Shown here piece after piece: positions 10,271 to 22,200 of a stretch of 64,000 nt of DNA (positions are counted from its first letter, which is position 1; the number at the start of each line of letters is the position of its first letter). The stretch is taken from the NCBI GenBank assembly GCA_013399015.1, contig VWZX01006532.1, positions 158,489 through 222,488 of the forward strand. The letters are read 5' to 3'. The position numbers were made by a program, and so were the translations under genes. The notes below the pieces were generated by a model that saw only the letters and a program-made list of their open reading frames with translations, was not told where the DNA came from and searched no databases. This stretch comes from Galbula dea. Lineage: Eukaryota; Chordata; Aves; Piciformes; Galbulidae.

Positions 10271-12599
10271 ACTTTGATAATCAGCAGTTTATGCTGAGAG
10301 AAACTTCCATCATTGCCTTGTGTTAGCTGGGGGAAGCCCAGGGAGAGGGACTCACACTGTGCTGGTGTTCCCTCTACCCAATTCAATATTCTTCAATAAC
10401 TTAAAGTCAGTGGACAAAGTGATAGCACTGGTTTTAAAGTTGCCCTGAAACTCATTTCCTTGCAATCTAGAACAGAAAAATGTCTTCAGCTGAGCAGTGG
10501 GAATGCCTCCAGAAGGTGCTGTTGGTGCAGCACTTGGGGGGCAGGGGGGAACACCTGGCAAAGAGTTTGCTCTGGAGGGCACTGGGGGTGGGAGGGTTTG
10601 TAGCCCTTCTGCATCAGCTCTGAGCTGCTTTCTGACCTAGGCTTCAGATGTTTCATCAGAGCATTGCTTTTAGATCTGTTATCTCTAGCAAATAGAACTC
10701 AGTGATGAGATATCACCTCCCAATGACTAAGCAGTAAGTGGCATTGATTCCCTGGCTAATGGTTATCCAAGATCTTTGGAGCACAGCTAAATTTTAAACC
10801 TTGGAAAAGAGCAGGAGTTTGAGAGGACAATGCTGGGACCAACTGATGGGTCTCCCTCAGGCCTCAAATCCAGCCTCCAGAAGCAGCCAACTACCCTTTT
10901 CCTGCTGGGGATGGGACATCTGGGAGCACCTGTGGACACAGGATGGTGGCAGACGCTGAGGTGCTGGGAGTGGCTCAGTGGCAGTGACGTGGCACTGGGC
11001 AGCAGGAGGTCACAGGCTGCAGCAGGGCCCTGGGCTGGGTAGCAGGGGCAGGGTTGTGATGGCCTCTCTGGGTGACCTACATCAATGGGTGGTTGCCTTT
11101 GCTGCCTTCTCCTGCTGGTCAAGCTTATGCCTTCCTGGCTTTCCTTGCTTTATTCCCCAGCACTGCCTCACTGATGGAAGGCAGATTTCTTTCTCTTTTT
11201 TTAATCTTGAAGCACTACCAATTACTCCTTTTGTCCTTTCTTGAAAAGGAAGCTAAGAGCAGAGCTTCCAAGTAGAAAGAATTATGTACTTACAGCATCA
11301 GGTATTAGATGGAGTCAAATGATGCATTGCACCTGATGGAACTCCCATCTGAGAAGACAGCTGGTGCTGGCAGGGGGAGACTTGCTCCATGTGCAAGGGC
11401 ACTCACTGGTTGGCCACTTACCATCCTGGGATAGACTGAGCACTGTAGTCCTGTAGAATAAAGAATAAAGAACCAGCTTGGCTTTTGCAACAGCAGGAAA
11501 GACAGAGAGCATCTCCCACTCCTTTGAATCAGAGCCCCAGAGAGATGCTGTCAAACTACCAGATCTGTTAAAGGAAATCTTCCTTGACATTCATCCTACC
11601 TTTGTTTACTTCCTGGAAGCAAGCTGTGGGAGAGCTGAAATACAGAGGCATGTGGATATTTAGTTTTCCATAGTCCTGGTCACTTGGAGGAGGGCTATTC
11701 CTCCTCCTTACTCTGTGTCACTGGAATAAAATAGTTTCCCCTAAAACAAACAAACCAAACCATCTCCTTTCAGAGTTCTGTGAGAGGTTTTTCAGGCATC
11801 TCTTCAAACAATCAAGCAAACCCTGCATCAGGTGGGTAAATGTGTACTTGCCCTCTAAATGTCCCAAATACCTTCTTACAGATTAAACACCACCCTAAGG
11901 GGTGGTGCTAGTGGCATTAGTTAGGAGGTGAGTTTAAAAGGTAATGAGTTGGGTGAATGGCTGTCAGCTGGGGCAGATGAAGCCCAGACTACTGCAGGTC
12001 AACAGCTGGAGCAGATCTCCAGGATGTGTCCTAAACAAAGGCTAGAGGATCATTCCCACACTCCTGTTCTTCAGATTAATGAGCATTTAAATACTTGATC
12101 CCAGGTGAAACAAGTCTGAGCAGTGACCTTACAGCACCCCTGAAGCTGTTAGCTGGGATGCTCATATCAAAGGAAGAGAAGATAGGATGGAACTGAACAC
12201 AGATCTCTCACATAAAAATTTCCCTCACACCTTGAATTATTTCTCAGCTATCCTATTCAGGAGGAGGTTTTTTTGCTCTATGACAAATCTAAAAAGAATA
12301 CCTTTGAAGCACCAGAATGGAACAGAAATAAATATTCTTGCCATGATCTGGTGTGAGGAGCAAGAAAACAATTTGAGCTCTAGAGCAGTAAGGTTCTGCT
12401 GTGAACATAATTTTAGGCTTCTGAGAGCAGATTTATTGCATCAGCTGAAGTTTGAGATTAGCAGAAAAGGACAATGTGACACAATATGTGATGGTATGGA
12501 AGAAGGAGCTGTTATGTATAAAATTGTTTCTGGAAGAGAATGTGCTGAACCTACCACTCAGTCTGAGCTTACAAAATTATCTCCTGTATGTTTAGGTTC

Positions 12600-12800
12600 T
12601 TTACCCAAAGGGTGGTGAGGCACTGGAACAGGTTGCCCAGAGAGGTTGGGATGCCCCATCCCTGGCACTGTTTAAGGCCAGGCTGGATGTGGCCCTGGGC
12701 AACCTGGTCTAGTGTGTGTGGCATCCCTGCCCACAGCAGGGGGGTTGGAACTAGATGATCCTTAAGGTCCCTTCCAACCTGAGCCATTCTATGTTACAGA
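12600..12800 (+). mobile_element. CR1 LINE 3' end
   Basis: It contains the CR1 3' region in order: GTGAGGCACTGGAACAGG, TTGCCCAGAGAGGTTGGGATG, CCCTGGGCAACCTGGTCTAG, GGGGGGTTGGAACTAGATGATC, and a tail ending CCATTCTATG. It lies on the + strand and is truncated at the 5' end. Confidence 0.9.
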
Positions 12801-13401
12801 GAAATAATCTGTGAGGAAAGTTTGCTGCACAGGGAAGAATTTGTACCACAAATAAACTAGCAGTTAGCAGCATCGGGGCTCATTTCAGAGAGAGCCTTCT
12901 CTGGTAGCCCTGCCCCCCAGATAACGTCTCTTTGTTTCTTTCTCACATCTACCTTTTCCTGCTGTGCTCTATTGACAGACTAAGGGATCAACAGGAATCC
13001 AAGTACTCCATTGTGCTGCCTACTTGTCCAGCAGACTTGGTGCTTTTTTGTTTAGAGGAGCTAGAGTTTGACAATATCTGACCTATCTGAGTGGATGAAG
13101 TTTGTTTGTAGAGGATTAGGAAAGAAATCCAGACTTTCCAAGGGAGGGGACATCTGCCTTCAGCAATTATTTTATTTATTTACCTTGGTGACAGAATGAT
13201 TTTTAGTTTTTTATGGCTGGCTCTGCCTGCCATGGCAGATAAGCTTCTGAGTCACAGTGAGAGAGGAATGGCAGGCACCTTCCCTGGTGTCCTTGAGAAG
13301 AGAATTGGCTCATTATCTCTGTCACCAACAGATGCCCAGCTACTTCCCTGGAGGCACTTTGAAGCAGAACCATTAAATCTCACCCTCTCTATTGCACCTC
13401 G

Positions 13402-13904
13402 TGTAGTGTGTTCAGTTTTGGGTCCTTCACTATGAGAAGGACATTGAGGTGTTGGAGTGCATCCAAAGAAGCTCATGAAGGGTCTAGAGCACAAGTGTTG
13501 TGAGGAGCAGCTGAAGGAACTGGGGTTGTTTAGTCCGGAGAAGAGGAGGCTCAGGGGAGACCTTCTCATTCTCTACAACTACCTGAAAGGAGGCTGTAAT
13601 GAGGTGGGGCTGGGTCCCTTCTCCCAGGTAATGAGGCATAGCACAAGAGAAATTGGCCTCAACTTGTGCCAAAGGAGGTTCAGGTTGAATATGAGGAGCA
13701 ATTCCTTCCCCAAAAAAGTTGTCAAACTCAGGCCCAGGCTGCCCAGGGCAGTGGTGGAGTCACCATCCCTAGAAGTATTGAAAAGATGTGTAGATGAGCT
13801 GCTGAGGGACGTGGTTTAGTGGTGACTTGGCAGTGCTGGCTAACAGTTGGACTTGGTGATCTTAAGGGTCTCTTCCAGCCCACACAATTACGCAATTCTA
13901 TGAT
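13402..13904 (+). mobile_element. CR1 LINE 3' end, about 500 bp
   Basis: Recognisable CR1 3' UTR features run from GTGTTCAGTTTTGGGTCC through AGAAGAGGAGGCTCAGGGGAGACC, CTCTACAACTACCTGAAAGG, GGCTGCCCAGGGCAGTGG and GGACTTGGTGATCTTAAGG to a tail GCAATTCTATGA. It continues directly into the GC-rich minisatellite. The open frame at 13457-13819 is just this repeat read through. Confidence 0.92.
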
Positions 13905-14345
13905 CTGGTCTAGAGGAAGGCTCTGTGCTGCGTCCTGGAGTTGGTGTCAGAAAAGCCTGCAGAGGGATGCTGGTGACCGAGGCTGGCAGAGGGATGCTGG
14001 CAGTGTCCCAGGGCAGCAGAGGGATGCTGGGGGTGCTTCAGGCCGGCAGAGGGATGCTGGGGGTGCCCGAGGCCAGCAGAGGGATGCTGGNCAATTCTGC
14101 AATTCTATGATCTGGTCTAGAGGAAGGCTCTGTGCTGCGTCCTGGAGTTGGTGTCAGAAAAGCCTGCAGAGGGATGCTGATGACCGAGGCCGGCAGAGGG
14201 ATGCTGGCGGTGCCCCAGGCCGGCAGAGGGATGCTGGGGGTGCCCCAGGCCGGCAGAGGGATGCTGGGGGTGCCTCAGGCCGGCAGAGGGATGCTGGCGG
14301 TGCCCCAGGCCGGCAGAGGGATGCTGGCGGTGCCTCAGGCCAGCA
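13892..14345 (+). repeat. 30-bp GC-rich minisatellite with internal N and duplicated flank
   Basis: Repeats of a roughly 30-base unit (core GGCAGAGGGATGCTGG, then NGGTGCCNCAGGCC) occur as five copies before and six after a single N at 14091. The sequence just before the array (13892-13975) is repeated almost perfectly just after the N (14099-14182, offset 207 bases). The N marks an unresolved join, so the true copy number is unknown. Long open frames across it are repeat artefacts. Confidence 0.9.
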
Positions 14346-14627
14346 GGTGGCAGGACGCGATCGTGCCTGTCCCGTCCCTGCCTGCCCGGGGACATTGAGG
14401 ATGCTGAGGGTGGACGCAAGGGACAGGCAGCAGAGCTGCCAGCAGAATCTCCTCCATACCCAGCAGCAGCAGGACACAGCCTGCCAGGCTTTCCGAGAGC
14501 CCTTGTGTGCAAGATGGTCCGTTTGGTTAGAAGGACACCTTGACTGGCAGTAAAATGTAACGCTAAAGCTCATGGGAAAAAAGAACCAGGACCTGGACTG
14601 CACAACAGCCTCTCTTTGATTCTGTCT

Positions 14628-14950
14628 CAGAATCACAAATAGTTAAGGTTAGAAGAGACCTCTGAGATCATCAAGTCCAACCACCAACCTAGCACCACCA
14701 TGCCACTAAACCATGTCCATTAAGTACCACATCTAGATGGTTTTTGAACCCCTCCAGGGATGGTGACTCCACCACTGCCCTGGGCAGCTTGGGCACAGAA
14801 AATATCTGGGGAGAAATTTTTCCTAATATCCAATCTAGATCTCCCCTGGTGCAACTTGAGGCCTTTTCCTTTTGTCCTGTCACTGATAACCTGGGAGAAG
14901 AGACTGACACCCACTTCATTACAACCTCCTTTCAGGCAGTTGCAGACATT
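14628..14950 (-). mobile_element. CR1 LINE 3' end
   Basis: On the + strand it reads as a reversed CR1: AGAATCACAAATAGTTAAGG, AGAGACCTCTGAGATCATC, GGGATGGTGACTCCACCAC, TTTTTCCTAATATCCAATCT and CATTACAACCTCCTTTCAGG. It is about 320 bp, inverted relative to the copy at 13.4 kb and separated from it by the minisatellite. Confidence 0.92.
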
Positions 14951-17439
14951 CCTTTCACTAGGAAACAAACCCCTTTTAAAAATACTGATTTTTCCAGCTT
15001 TGTCAGATCTCTGCCATAAGTTATTCTCTGCCAACATGCCAACACTTCCCTGTTCTCCAAGGATGAGTCCCTTGGGAAGCACTTATGTCATTTTTCTTTC
15101 AGAAGTTTTGACATATTTTGTAATGTAGAGAAAAACAAAACACAACCTGACTGATATAACTGCAGTTGACAAAAGGTGCCCTGGGGTGAGTTTCTTCTTG
15201 GCCTCACCTTTGAGTAAAGCTGGAGCAGTCTCCAGCAGCATCTCTCCATTCCCCTTTCCTTCAGTCTTCTTCCTCTCAACTTCACGAGGCTGTAACCTGG
15301 GGCAGCTCCGCCAGTGTGCAGGACTCATGCAGGAGGTGAGCCAGGCTACAGGGCAGGGAAAGAGGACATCCCATATTCCCAGCTGGCTGTGTGGTGGTTT
15401 CTGTATGACTGTCAAAGGGAAAAACTAATCAGTGACACCTTTAGAAAAGAGACTTATTATGGAAGTCATTTTGGTTTTTTAACAGCAAAAATTAAGAAGA
15501 GATTGAGAGAAAACCTTACACAGAGCAGGACAGGATGTCTCCTTCCTCAGAAAGTTAATCTCATTCTGTGCTATGCATCACAGTATGTTTTTCAGCCCTT
15601 TTCTCTCTCCTTGCTTTGTAGGTTCTCCACAGAAAGCTGTTTTTCTTCTCCTGGTGCTTCCTTCTTTCCTGGTCCATCCTTTGCACCCCAGTATGCTGGA
15701 AGAGTCATAAGAGGAGGCTAGACTTGAGCTGGGACCAGACCCTATTTGCCAAGAAGGCACTATTATGTTTGCATCATCTGAGTTCACTTGACAGTTTCCT
15801 CAGCATCTAGACAGGGACACCACAAGAGGGTCCAGCAATTTTTTCCTTCTGATCAGAGCTCAGCCTGGGATGAGAGGAAAGTGTAATTCCAATGGGAGTT
15901 GCTATGTTAATCATGGCAGTCATACAGGGAAAAGGATGGAATGAGAAGGTCAGAGACAAATTAGCCACCCTGTCATAACTAGGTATCCTACAAAGAGCAA
16001 GGTTGCCATAGTCCTAGTAATTTAGCTTTCATGGGTGCAAGGAAATTCATTTTTGATAACTGTGGTCAAAGATTTTAGGCCACAGATGACTATCATGAAA
16101 ACATTAAGATGTCTGCTAGGAGTGAAGAGAGTTTTGAAGTCTCTGGTTTTGAAGGGCATTTTTCTTCCTTCCAGAATGACTTCAGATGAAGGGCCCTACT
16201 TGATCTTAGGCAGAACTTCTTTTGTCCAAAGGCAGACTGTTCTTGGGAGCAGAACTCAGCAGCAGAGGCTGTGTGCATCACTGTTCAGAAGCATACAGCA
16301 GTCCCTCTGACTGCTTGCTTCTCTGCTTCCCACCATCTCCCAGGTCCTTTCTTCTGGAGTGCTCCCATGAAACCAATACTATCAGACTGAAATCCCCTAA
16401 AGCCTGTGTCTGAGAGCTGAAGAGCCAAATGGGTTCAGGTAGGAAAGGAGAAAAGGGAACAACCTCTTGCCCTCATCTAAAACAAAAGAGCCTCAAGGGC
16501 AGTAAATATCTCCTGCAGCTTGCTGCTAAGGATAAAGAGAAATCAAAACTGATTCTCTTCCTTAAGTCTGAAGGAGACCTGGGCTAGGAACTGCAAAGTG
16601 AACATTTTCCTTGTGTTTGTTCAGCCAAATTAACACATCCCAGCAAGAAGAGTTCCATTTTTTGACCCACTACTCAAGTCACTAGCTACCCTGATGTGGC
16701 TGCTGAGCTCAACCCAATCTTAGCAAACAGAGCCCTTTGGGGTACCCTAGCAGGCAGAACCACCCCAGGGTGAAGATGCTGAACATGAGAAGGAAGGCTC
16801 AGTTGCTCAGGATCCTAATCAGCCCCTGAGGATACAGATCTATGGAGGGGTGAGGGTGGGGTAGGAGCAGGGCAGCTAAAAGTTCAGTTCTGAAATAAGT
16901 AAGCAAAATGCAGAATTACACAAAGCACTGACTAGAGGTTTCTGTTAATCTGTGACCCAATAATCTTCTTTCGTTGCCACATAGCAACAGAACTGCAAAC
17001 TGAGGACTGAAAGTCAGGGTGACTGAAAAAATCCTCTCTTTTCTGAGCAGAGAGGAGAAAAGGTCCCTCCCTGAGCAGGCACAACAGGATTTCCAGGGAC
17101 TGGCTACGTTGTACCTTTCAGCACTGTTATGGAAACACCTGCATTTCCAGTTGCCCAAAGTCCAGCTCCAATGGGCAAATAAAATTGTTTGTAAGAATTA
17201 GCAAAGTTTACTCATAGGAACACAGGATTAATCCAAACAAGCAAATCCCCAGACTGTGTTCAGGTCATACCTCCTAAGCAGGAGGAATGTGAAAGAAAGG
17301 ACTGGTGGGCCAAAAGGGCTGCACTGGACATCACTCTAAACTGCTGATTAAAACCAACAGTCACCACAGCTTTTGGGGGATCCACCACTTCACAGAGATG
17401 CTCAGAGAATGGTGCAGGAGGGCATTAGCCTACTGCAGG

Positions 17440-18126
17440 GATGTGCAAAGCCTCAGGCTCTGCAAGCAGGACATGCAGCCTTAGCAGCTGCTCTGAGGTG
17501 TGACCGAGCCTGGCTGCCACCCTGCTCTTTATTATCTCAGCCTCTTTTCTCCATCTACCTCTTAGCTTTTTGTTCCTCCTTCTTACCTCTTTTTCTTCTC
17601 CTATGCTTTTTACCTAAAGAGTCTGGAGCAGCCCACAGCCTCCCTCATGTGATGGTACAATGAAGGAGCAGAATTACTATGTGTTCCTCTTTTTACCTGA
17701 CTTTTCATAGTTTGTGGAGGAAGTTCAATAGACTCATCAACTCCATCCACTGCAGAGCCACAGGCCTTCATCATTCTAGCTTTGAGAGAGACTGCACCTG
17801 ACAGAGTGCAGCCTGCCTCAGCCTTCTCCTAGGTTCAGCTACTTTCATCAATATCACAAAAAGCACTGGATTTAGGTGCCTACCACCATGCTCTTTACAT
17901 CTCAGCCTCTTTTCTCCATTTTCTCCTTACCTTTCTTTCCTTCCTCTTCTTACCTCTTTTTCTTCTCCTGTGCTTTTTAACTAATGAGTCTGGAGCAGCC
18001 CCACAAGCCATCCTCTTCTGCAATGCTTCTAGGGACACAGAGGCACTTACAGGACATGCTTTAAGCTGCCTGGCAGCCAGGCTCAGCCACATTTCAGAGC
18101 AGCTGCTAATAGTGCACATCCTCCTT
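17440..18126. repeat. Unclassified local repeat with inverted arms and direct CT-rich blocks
   Basis: A 40-base arm at 17481-17520 (TTAGCAGCTGCTCTGA...GAGCCTGGCTGCCA) recurs inverted at 18072-18110 with about five mismatches. A CT-rich block at 17523-17640, ending GAGTCTGGAGCAGCCC, recurs in direct orientation at 17888-18001. A third related piece, starting near a TGGTACAA and ending in AACTTCAATAGAC, matches 17652-17742 with 19141-19243. I do not recognise the family. Confidence 0.6.
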
Positions 18127-19140
18127 GTCATTCAGCAGATTCTCCCCCACAGTCCAGCTTGGATGCCTTTTTCTTTGCATATGTCATGATCCTCAGAGAC
18201 AAGACTCCAGTGTTGACAGCTTCCTCCCACCTAGAGCAATGTGTTCCCCATACTGCAGAAGGGATCCCTGCCATTCCAGCAGGGCTGCCCAGGAGAGAGG
18301 GAGGTATTCCAGCCAAAGGGCAACAGACCCAAGGGTGCTGTTAGAATGGAAGTGTTAATATTTACATTATTAAAGGATTAACTTTGTTTTGCTGGGTTTG
18401 TTTATCTTCAGCCAAGGACATGGCTGCTTTTTTTTTTCCCTTTTGATTTTTACAGTGAAGTTCTGCTCTGAAACTGAGCAGCCAAGACCTGCCTATGCCA
18501 GCTCCATGAACCCTGCTCAGTACTAGAGTCATCTTGTACCATGGCAAGACTCTGCTTCATGTTGCTGGAGCTGTTTATTCCCAGGCCAAACCAACCACGG
18601 TGCCAAGAGCAGAGCTCCATGACCACTGGGTGCCCTGCCATGGGCCAGGGTCCCCTCAGGAAGGGGCTTGCAGGCAGGAGAACAGGAAGAGCAGAACAGG
18701 GCTCTCTGCTGCTTCTCCTTTTCTTTTTAGGGTGGTTGGGTGAAAGGAACAGCCAGAGGAGTTCTGGCTTTCAAAAGAGCCCAGGGGTGGTTTCCAAAGC
18801 AATTCCACCTGAGTTGGTAAGATATTGCCAGAGTACTTAAGGATCTCAGCAGGAAATAACCCACCATCCACAAGCCAGCTGCATGTGTGCAGCATGCAGT
18901 CATGCATGTCACTGCAGGCAGAGGGGGAAGGAGTCTCATAGCCAGCTATAGCTCAGTGCTTTCATGCACTAAGATTTTTCCAACTTCTGCATGCCAACCT
19001 GGGGTGTCAGAAAAATGAGGAAGAAAAAAAAGAAGACAAATTGCTCACCAGAAAGGAGCGTGAGCAGCAATTACACACTTGTCCTGCTATTTGCAGCCTT
19101 CCCCCTAGAATGGGACAACCACCTATGTAATGGTACAATA

Positions 19141-19245
19141 ACCTATATAATGGTACAAGGAAGGAGCAAAACTAACAAAATTAGTATGTGCTCCTCTTTT
19201 TATGTAACTTTTCACACTTTGCAGAGGAACTTCAATAGACTTTTC
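19141..19245 (+). repeat. Second copy of the 17.65-kb repeat segment
   Basis: A segment with TGGTACAAGGAAGGAGCA, GTATGTGCTCCTCTTTTTA and GAACTTCAATAGACTTT closely resembles 17652-17742 in the same orientation. The identity of the repeat is unknown. Confidence 0.6.
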
Positions 19246-22200
19246 AGGCTGATACTAATAAAAGATCTACAGTTCTCTCTATAGTCAAACACTCCACAGA
19301 TTACAGCCATGGGCTGGAGTTATTTCCTGCTTTTTCCCATCTCAGGCTATGCTTCTTTCATCATTTTTTGCAGACCAAAGCACCTACTTGCTGAGTATCA
19401 TCTTTAAAGGAAAAGCTAAAATTGACTTTTTCCCTCTCACCAGGGGCCTGATAACTAACAGTACCAAGCTCAGGGAAAATCATCAGTGGAAAGAGTAGCC
19501 AATAGTGTGAAGAATTCCAATAGGGAGAACAGAGAGAATCTTCTAAATTGATGAAGAAAAGCAGACTGAAGATAATCATCCAGAGTGCATATGTCTTTTG
19601 TCCTCTTTTGTCATTTGGGGAAGAATGCTAATTAGCTAGGGTGGATAAGGATTTTGACCTGACTTTTCAAAGCATTTTGAGGGATTCCAGTGATCCTAAG
19701 GACTTGTCTGTTTGGCCACACTGGAGAGTTAGTTAAGGCAGTATGTAAACATGAAGCATGGTAACTCTTCTGCTAGGTGTGGACAAGCTGCTAGCCTCAG
19801 TGCCTCCCCTGGCCTACTTGAAAGGGGATTAAAATTCCTTTGAAACACACTTAGAGGGGAAAAATCACAGCAATGAAGGGGATTAAAAGAATTTAGTTCA
19901 CCAGTACACCTATCTCTAAGCTGGTTTCCAGTGGCTCCAATATTATGGGCTGGGATGCAGTTCCAGGAAGACACAGGATGCTGTGCACTGCATCCTGTAG
20001 GGGTGAAGGCACCTACAGACAGGGAGGGCACTACCTGGCAGATGTCTGTGGGCAGGAGGCCTCCTGTCATCCTCAGATCAGCTCTGCACAAAGGCTGGGG
20101 TGATGAGGAGCAGGAGTGGTCCATGAGCTCTGCTCTGGGAGCTGCTGTCAGAAAGGCCACTACAACAATCCCACTTCATACTATAAGGACTCCAGAGTTT
20201 CTTGGATTTACTTTAGTCAAGCAACACTGAATTCCTCAGAGATTTGAAAAGCCCAAACTCAACCTCTGAAGGAAAAAATCATCCCAAAAGGTATAACACA
20301 ACCTAGGCATGTTTTACTGACACATTCTACAGCATAATCTGCCTTAGAGAATGTCTATATTTTAAAGCCAAGCAAGGAGAAGGGGTTAGTCCAATTGCCT
20401 GAGTATGAAAAGCCTGTGGGCTTATACTGAAGCCATCTGTAGATAGCATTCAGTGGAGAAACAGCAGCATCAGGGGATCCTTTGGACAGCTCTGCAACTA
20501 GCCTGAATGCTGTGACCAGGGAAAATGAGCCTTCAGGGGAAGTTCCTGAGACCTCCACAGCCCATGGCAAGTGAGCAGTGGGAATAACTCCCCCAGAGCT
20601 CCAAGCTCATCCCATGCTGTGGGCCACTCCATTTATACAGAGTTGGGGTTTTTTACACAATATTTAAAACCACTACATGGACTCCAGATTTGTCAAACAA
20701 GCTGTTGGGGTCAGGAACTCACATTTCCCACCTCTCTGAATAAATATACAAGAGTACAGGTGTAGATGATATTCTCCTATCTATAACAAATATGTCCCTG
20801 GCAGCTGTAAGCTGTTTCACCCCCTGGACACTACAAACTGCATGACACACAGAGGATTTACCTCTGCTTCATCCCTGCTATTGATAAAGCATCCCAGGAT
20901 GCAGAACAAGCCCTGTGCAGTCCTCTGACTGGTCAGTTTCTCAGCAGCAGTATCTGGTGGGCCCATATACTATGCACCCAAGGAAGAGAAGCTACATGCT
21001 CCCCAAGAGCTCTAACCCTGAGCATGTAGCTGTTATGTGCTTAGATTTCAGCCTCAGCTTGGCTGGCAGTAGGTAAAGGGGGTTATAACCACAGAGAAAC
21101 AGGGAAAAGTAAATACATGCTGCCTTTGTGGCTGCATTGTAAAGCAGCAATCTGTGTTTGCAGTTGGGGAAGGCAGAGAGCACTTCATGCAGAATGCACA
21201 CTGGAAAGTTTGTGTATTTACATACATGAAGCATCCCCAAGCTGGGTTTTCCTTTACAATACACCACAGCATGACTGCCACTTACCCTCCTGTTGGCTCA
21301 TGGAGCCCAGAGTGTTTCAAAGTGTACAGATTACTTTTGTCCCATGTAGTACAGAACTAGGTTCATTGGCTGTCAGTGTGGTGAGAGGCACTAGGAATCT
21401 CAGAGCTGCTCATACTCTGTAGTATGCCTTCACCCTGTATTTCCCACCTTGCTCACAGAGTTACCTTTCCCATCTAGTTGGGGAACAACCAGCTTTTGGC
21501 TCAGGTAAGCTAGGCTAAGAGCAGTGGCTGGTCTACAAGAGCTGTGAACTCTTTTCCTCTGCTTCCACATCCCAGTGTTTGCTGGTTCCACAGCAGAGAA
21601 TTGTCTAGCCCTTCTTTAACACTTTGTATCCTTGAAACACAGCATTCTTTATCCTTCTTCTTAAAAGTTGAGGAAGAGCAAAAAGACAAAAAAAAAAGCC
21701 AATCCAGTTGTTTCTACTGTACATAACAGTCATAACCTACCCTGTTCCTGCCCTTTTGAGATACCTTTTTCTTTCTGTCCTTCAAGAAATACAAGGTTGT
21801 TTCCTTTCCATTGTCATGTCACACACACTTGGCTTTGCCTGACCAGTGACACTGGGAAATGCACTTGGAAGCTGATGTAGAAGCTCAGTGAAGCCTGTGG
21901 TAGATACAGGAACACTGGTTATGAGATAAAATTATTATTACAGCATTTCCTCAGAGCTTTTGGCAGGAAACAGGCACCAGCTCAGTGAATAAAAAGGCAG
22001 GCATAGGTGTGTGACTGTCCCTGCATCTGGTAGCTTCCAGCTCAACAGCATTGCCCAGTGGATTGTATTCCAGGGCAACAGTTCACATCCAAGCTGCATC
22101 CAGATGAGTCCATCTGGAGATCTCCTCTAAACAACAAACTGAGACATTTCAATGAGGTTATAGGATGATTAGCCATTAACCAAGGGCTAGTTTAGCTCTG

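Noticed and set aside
13457..13819. 120-codon open frame
   Set aside because: It is CR1 3' UTR sequence read through, with no ORF2 protein similarity.
13819..14553. 244-codon open frame on + strand and matching - strand frames
   Set aside because: They are produced by the 30-bp minisatellite (a multiple of three keeps frames open) and cross an N at an apparent assembly join.
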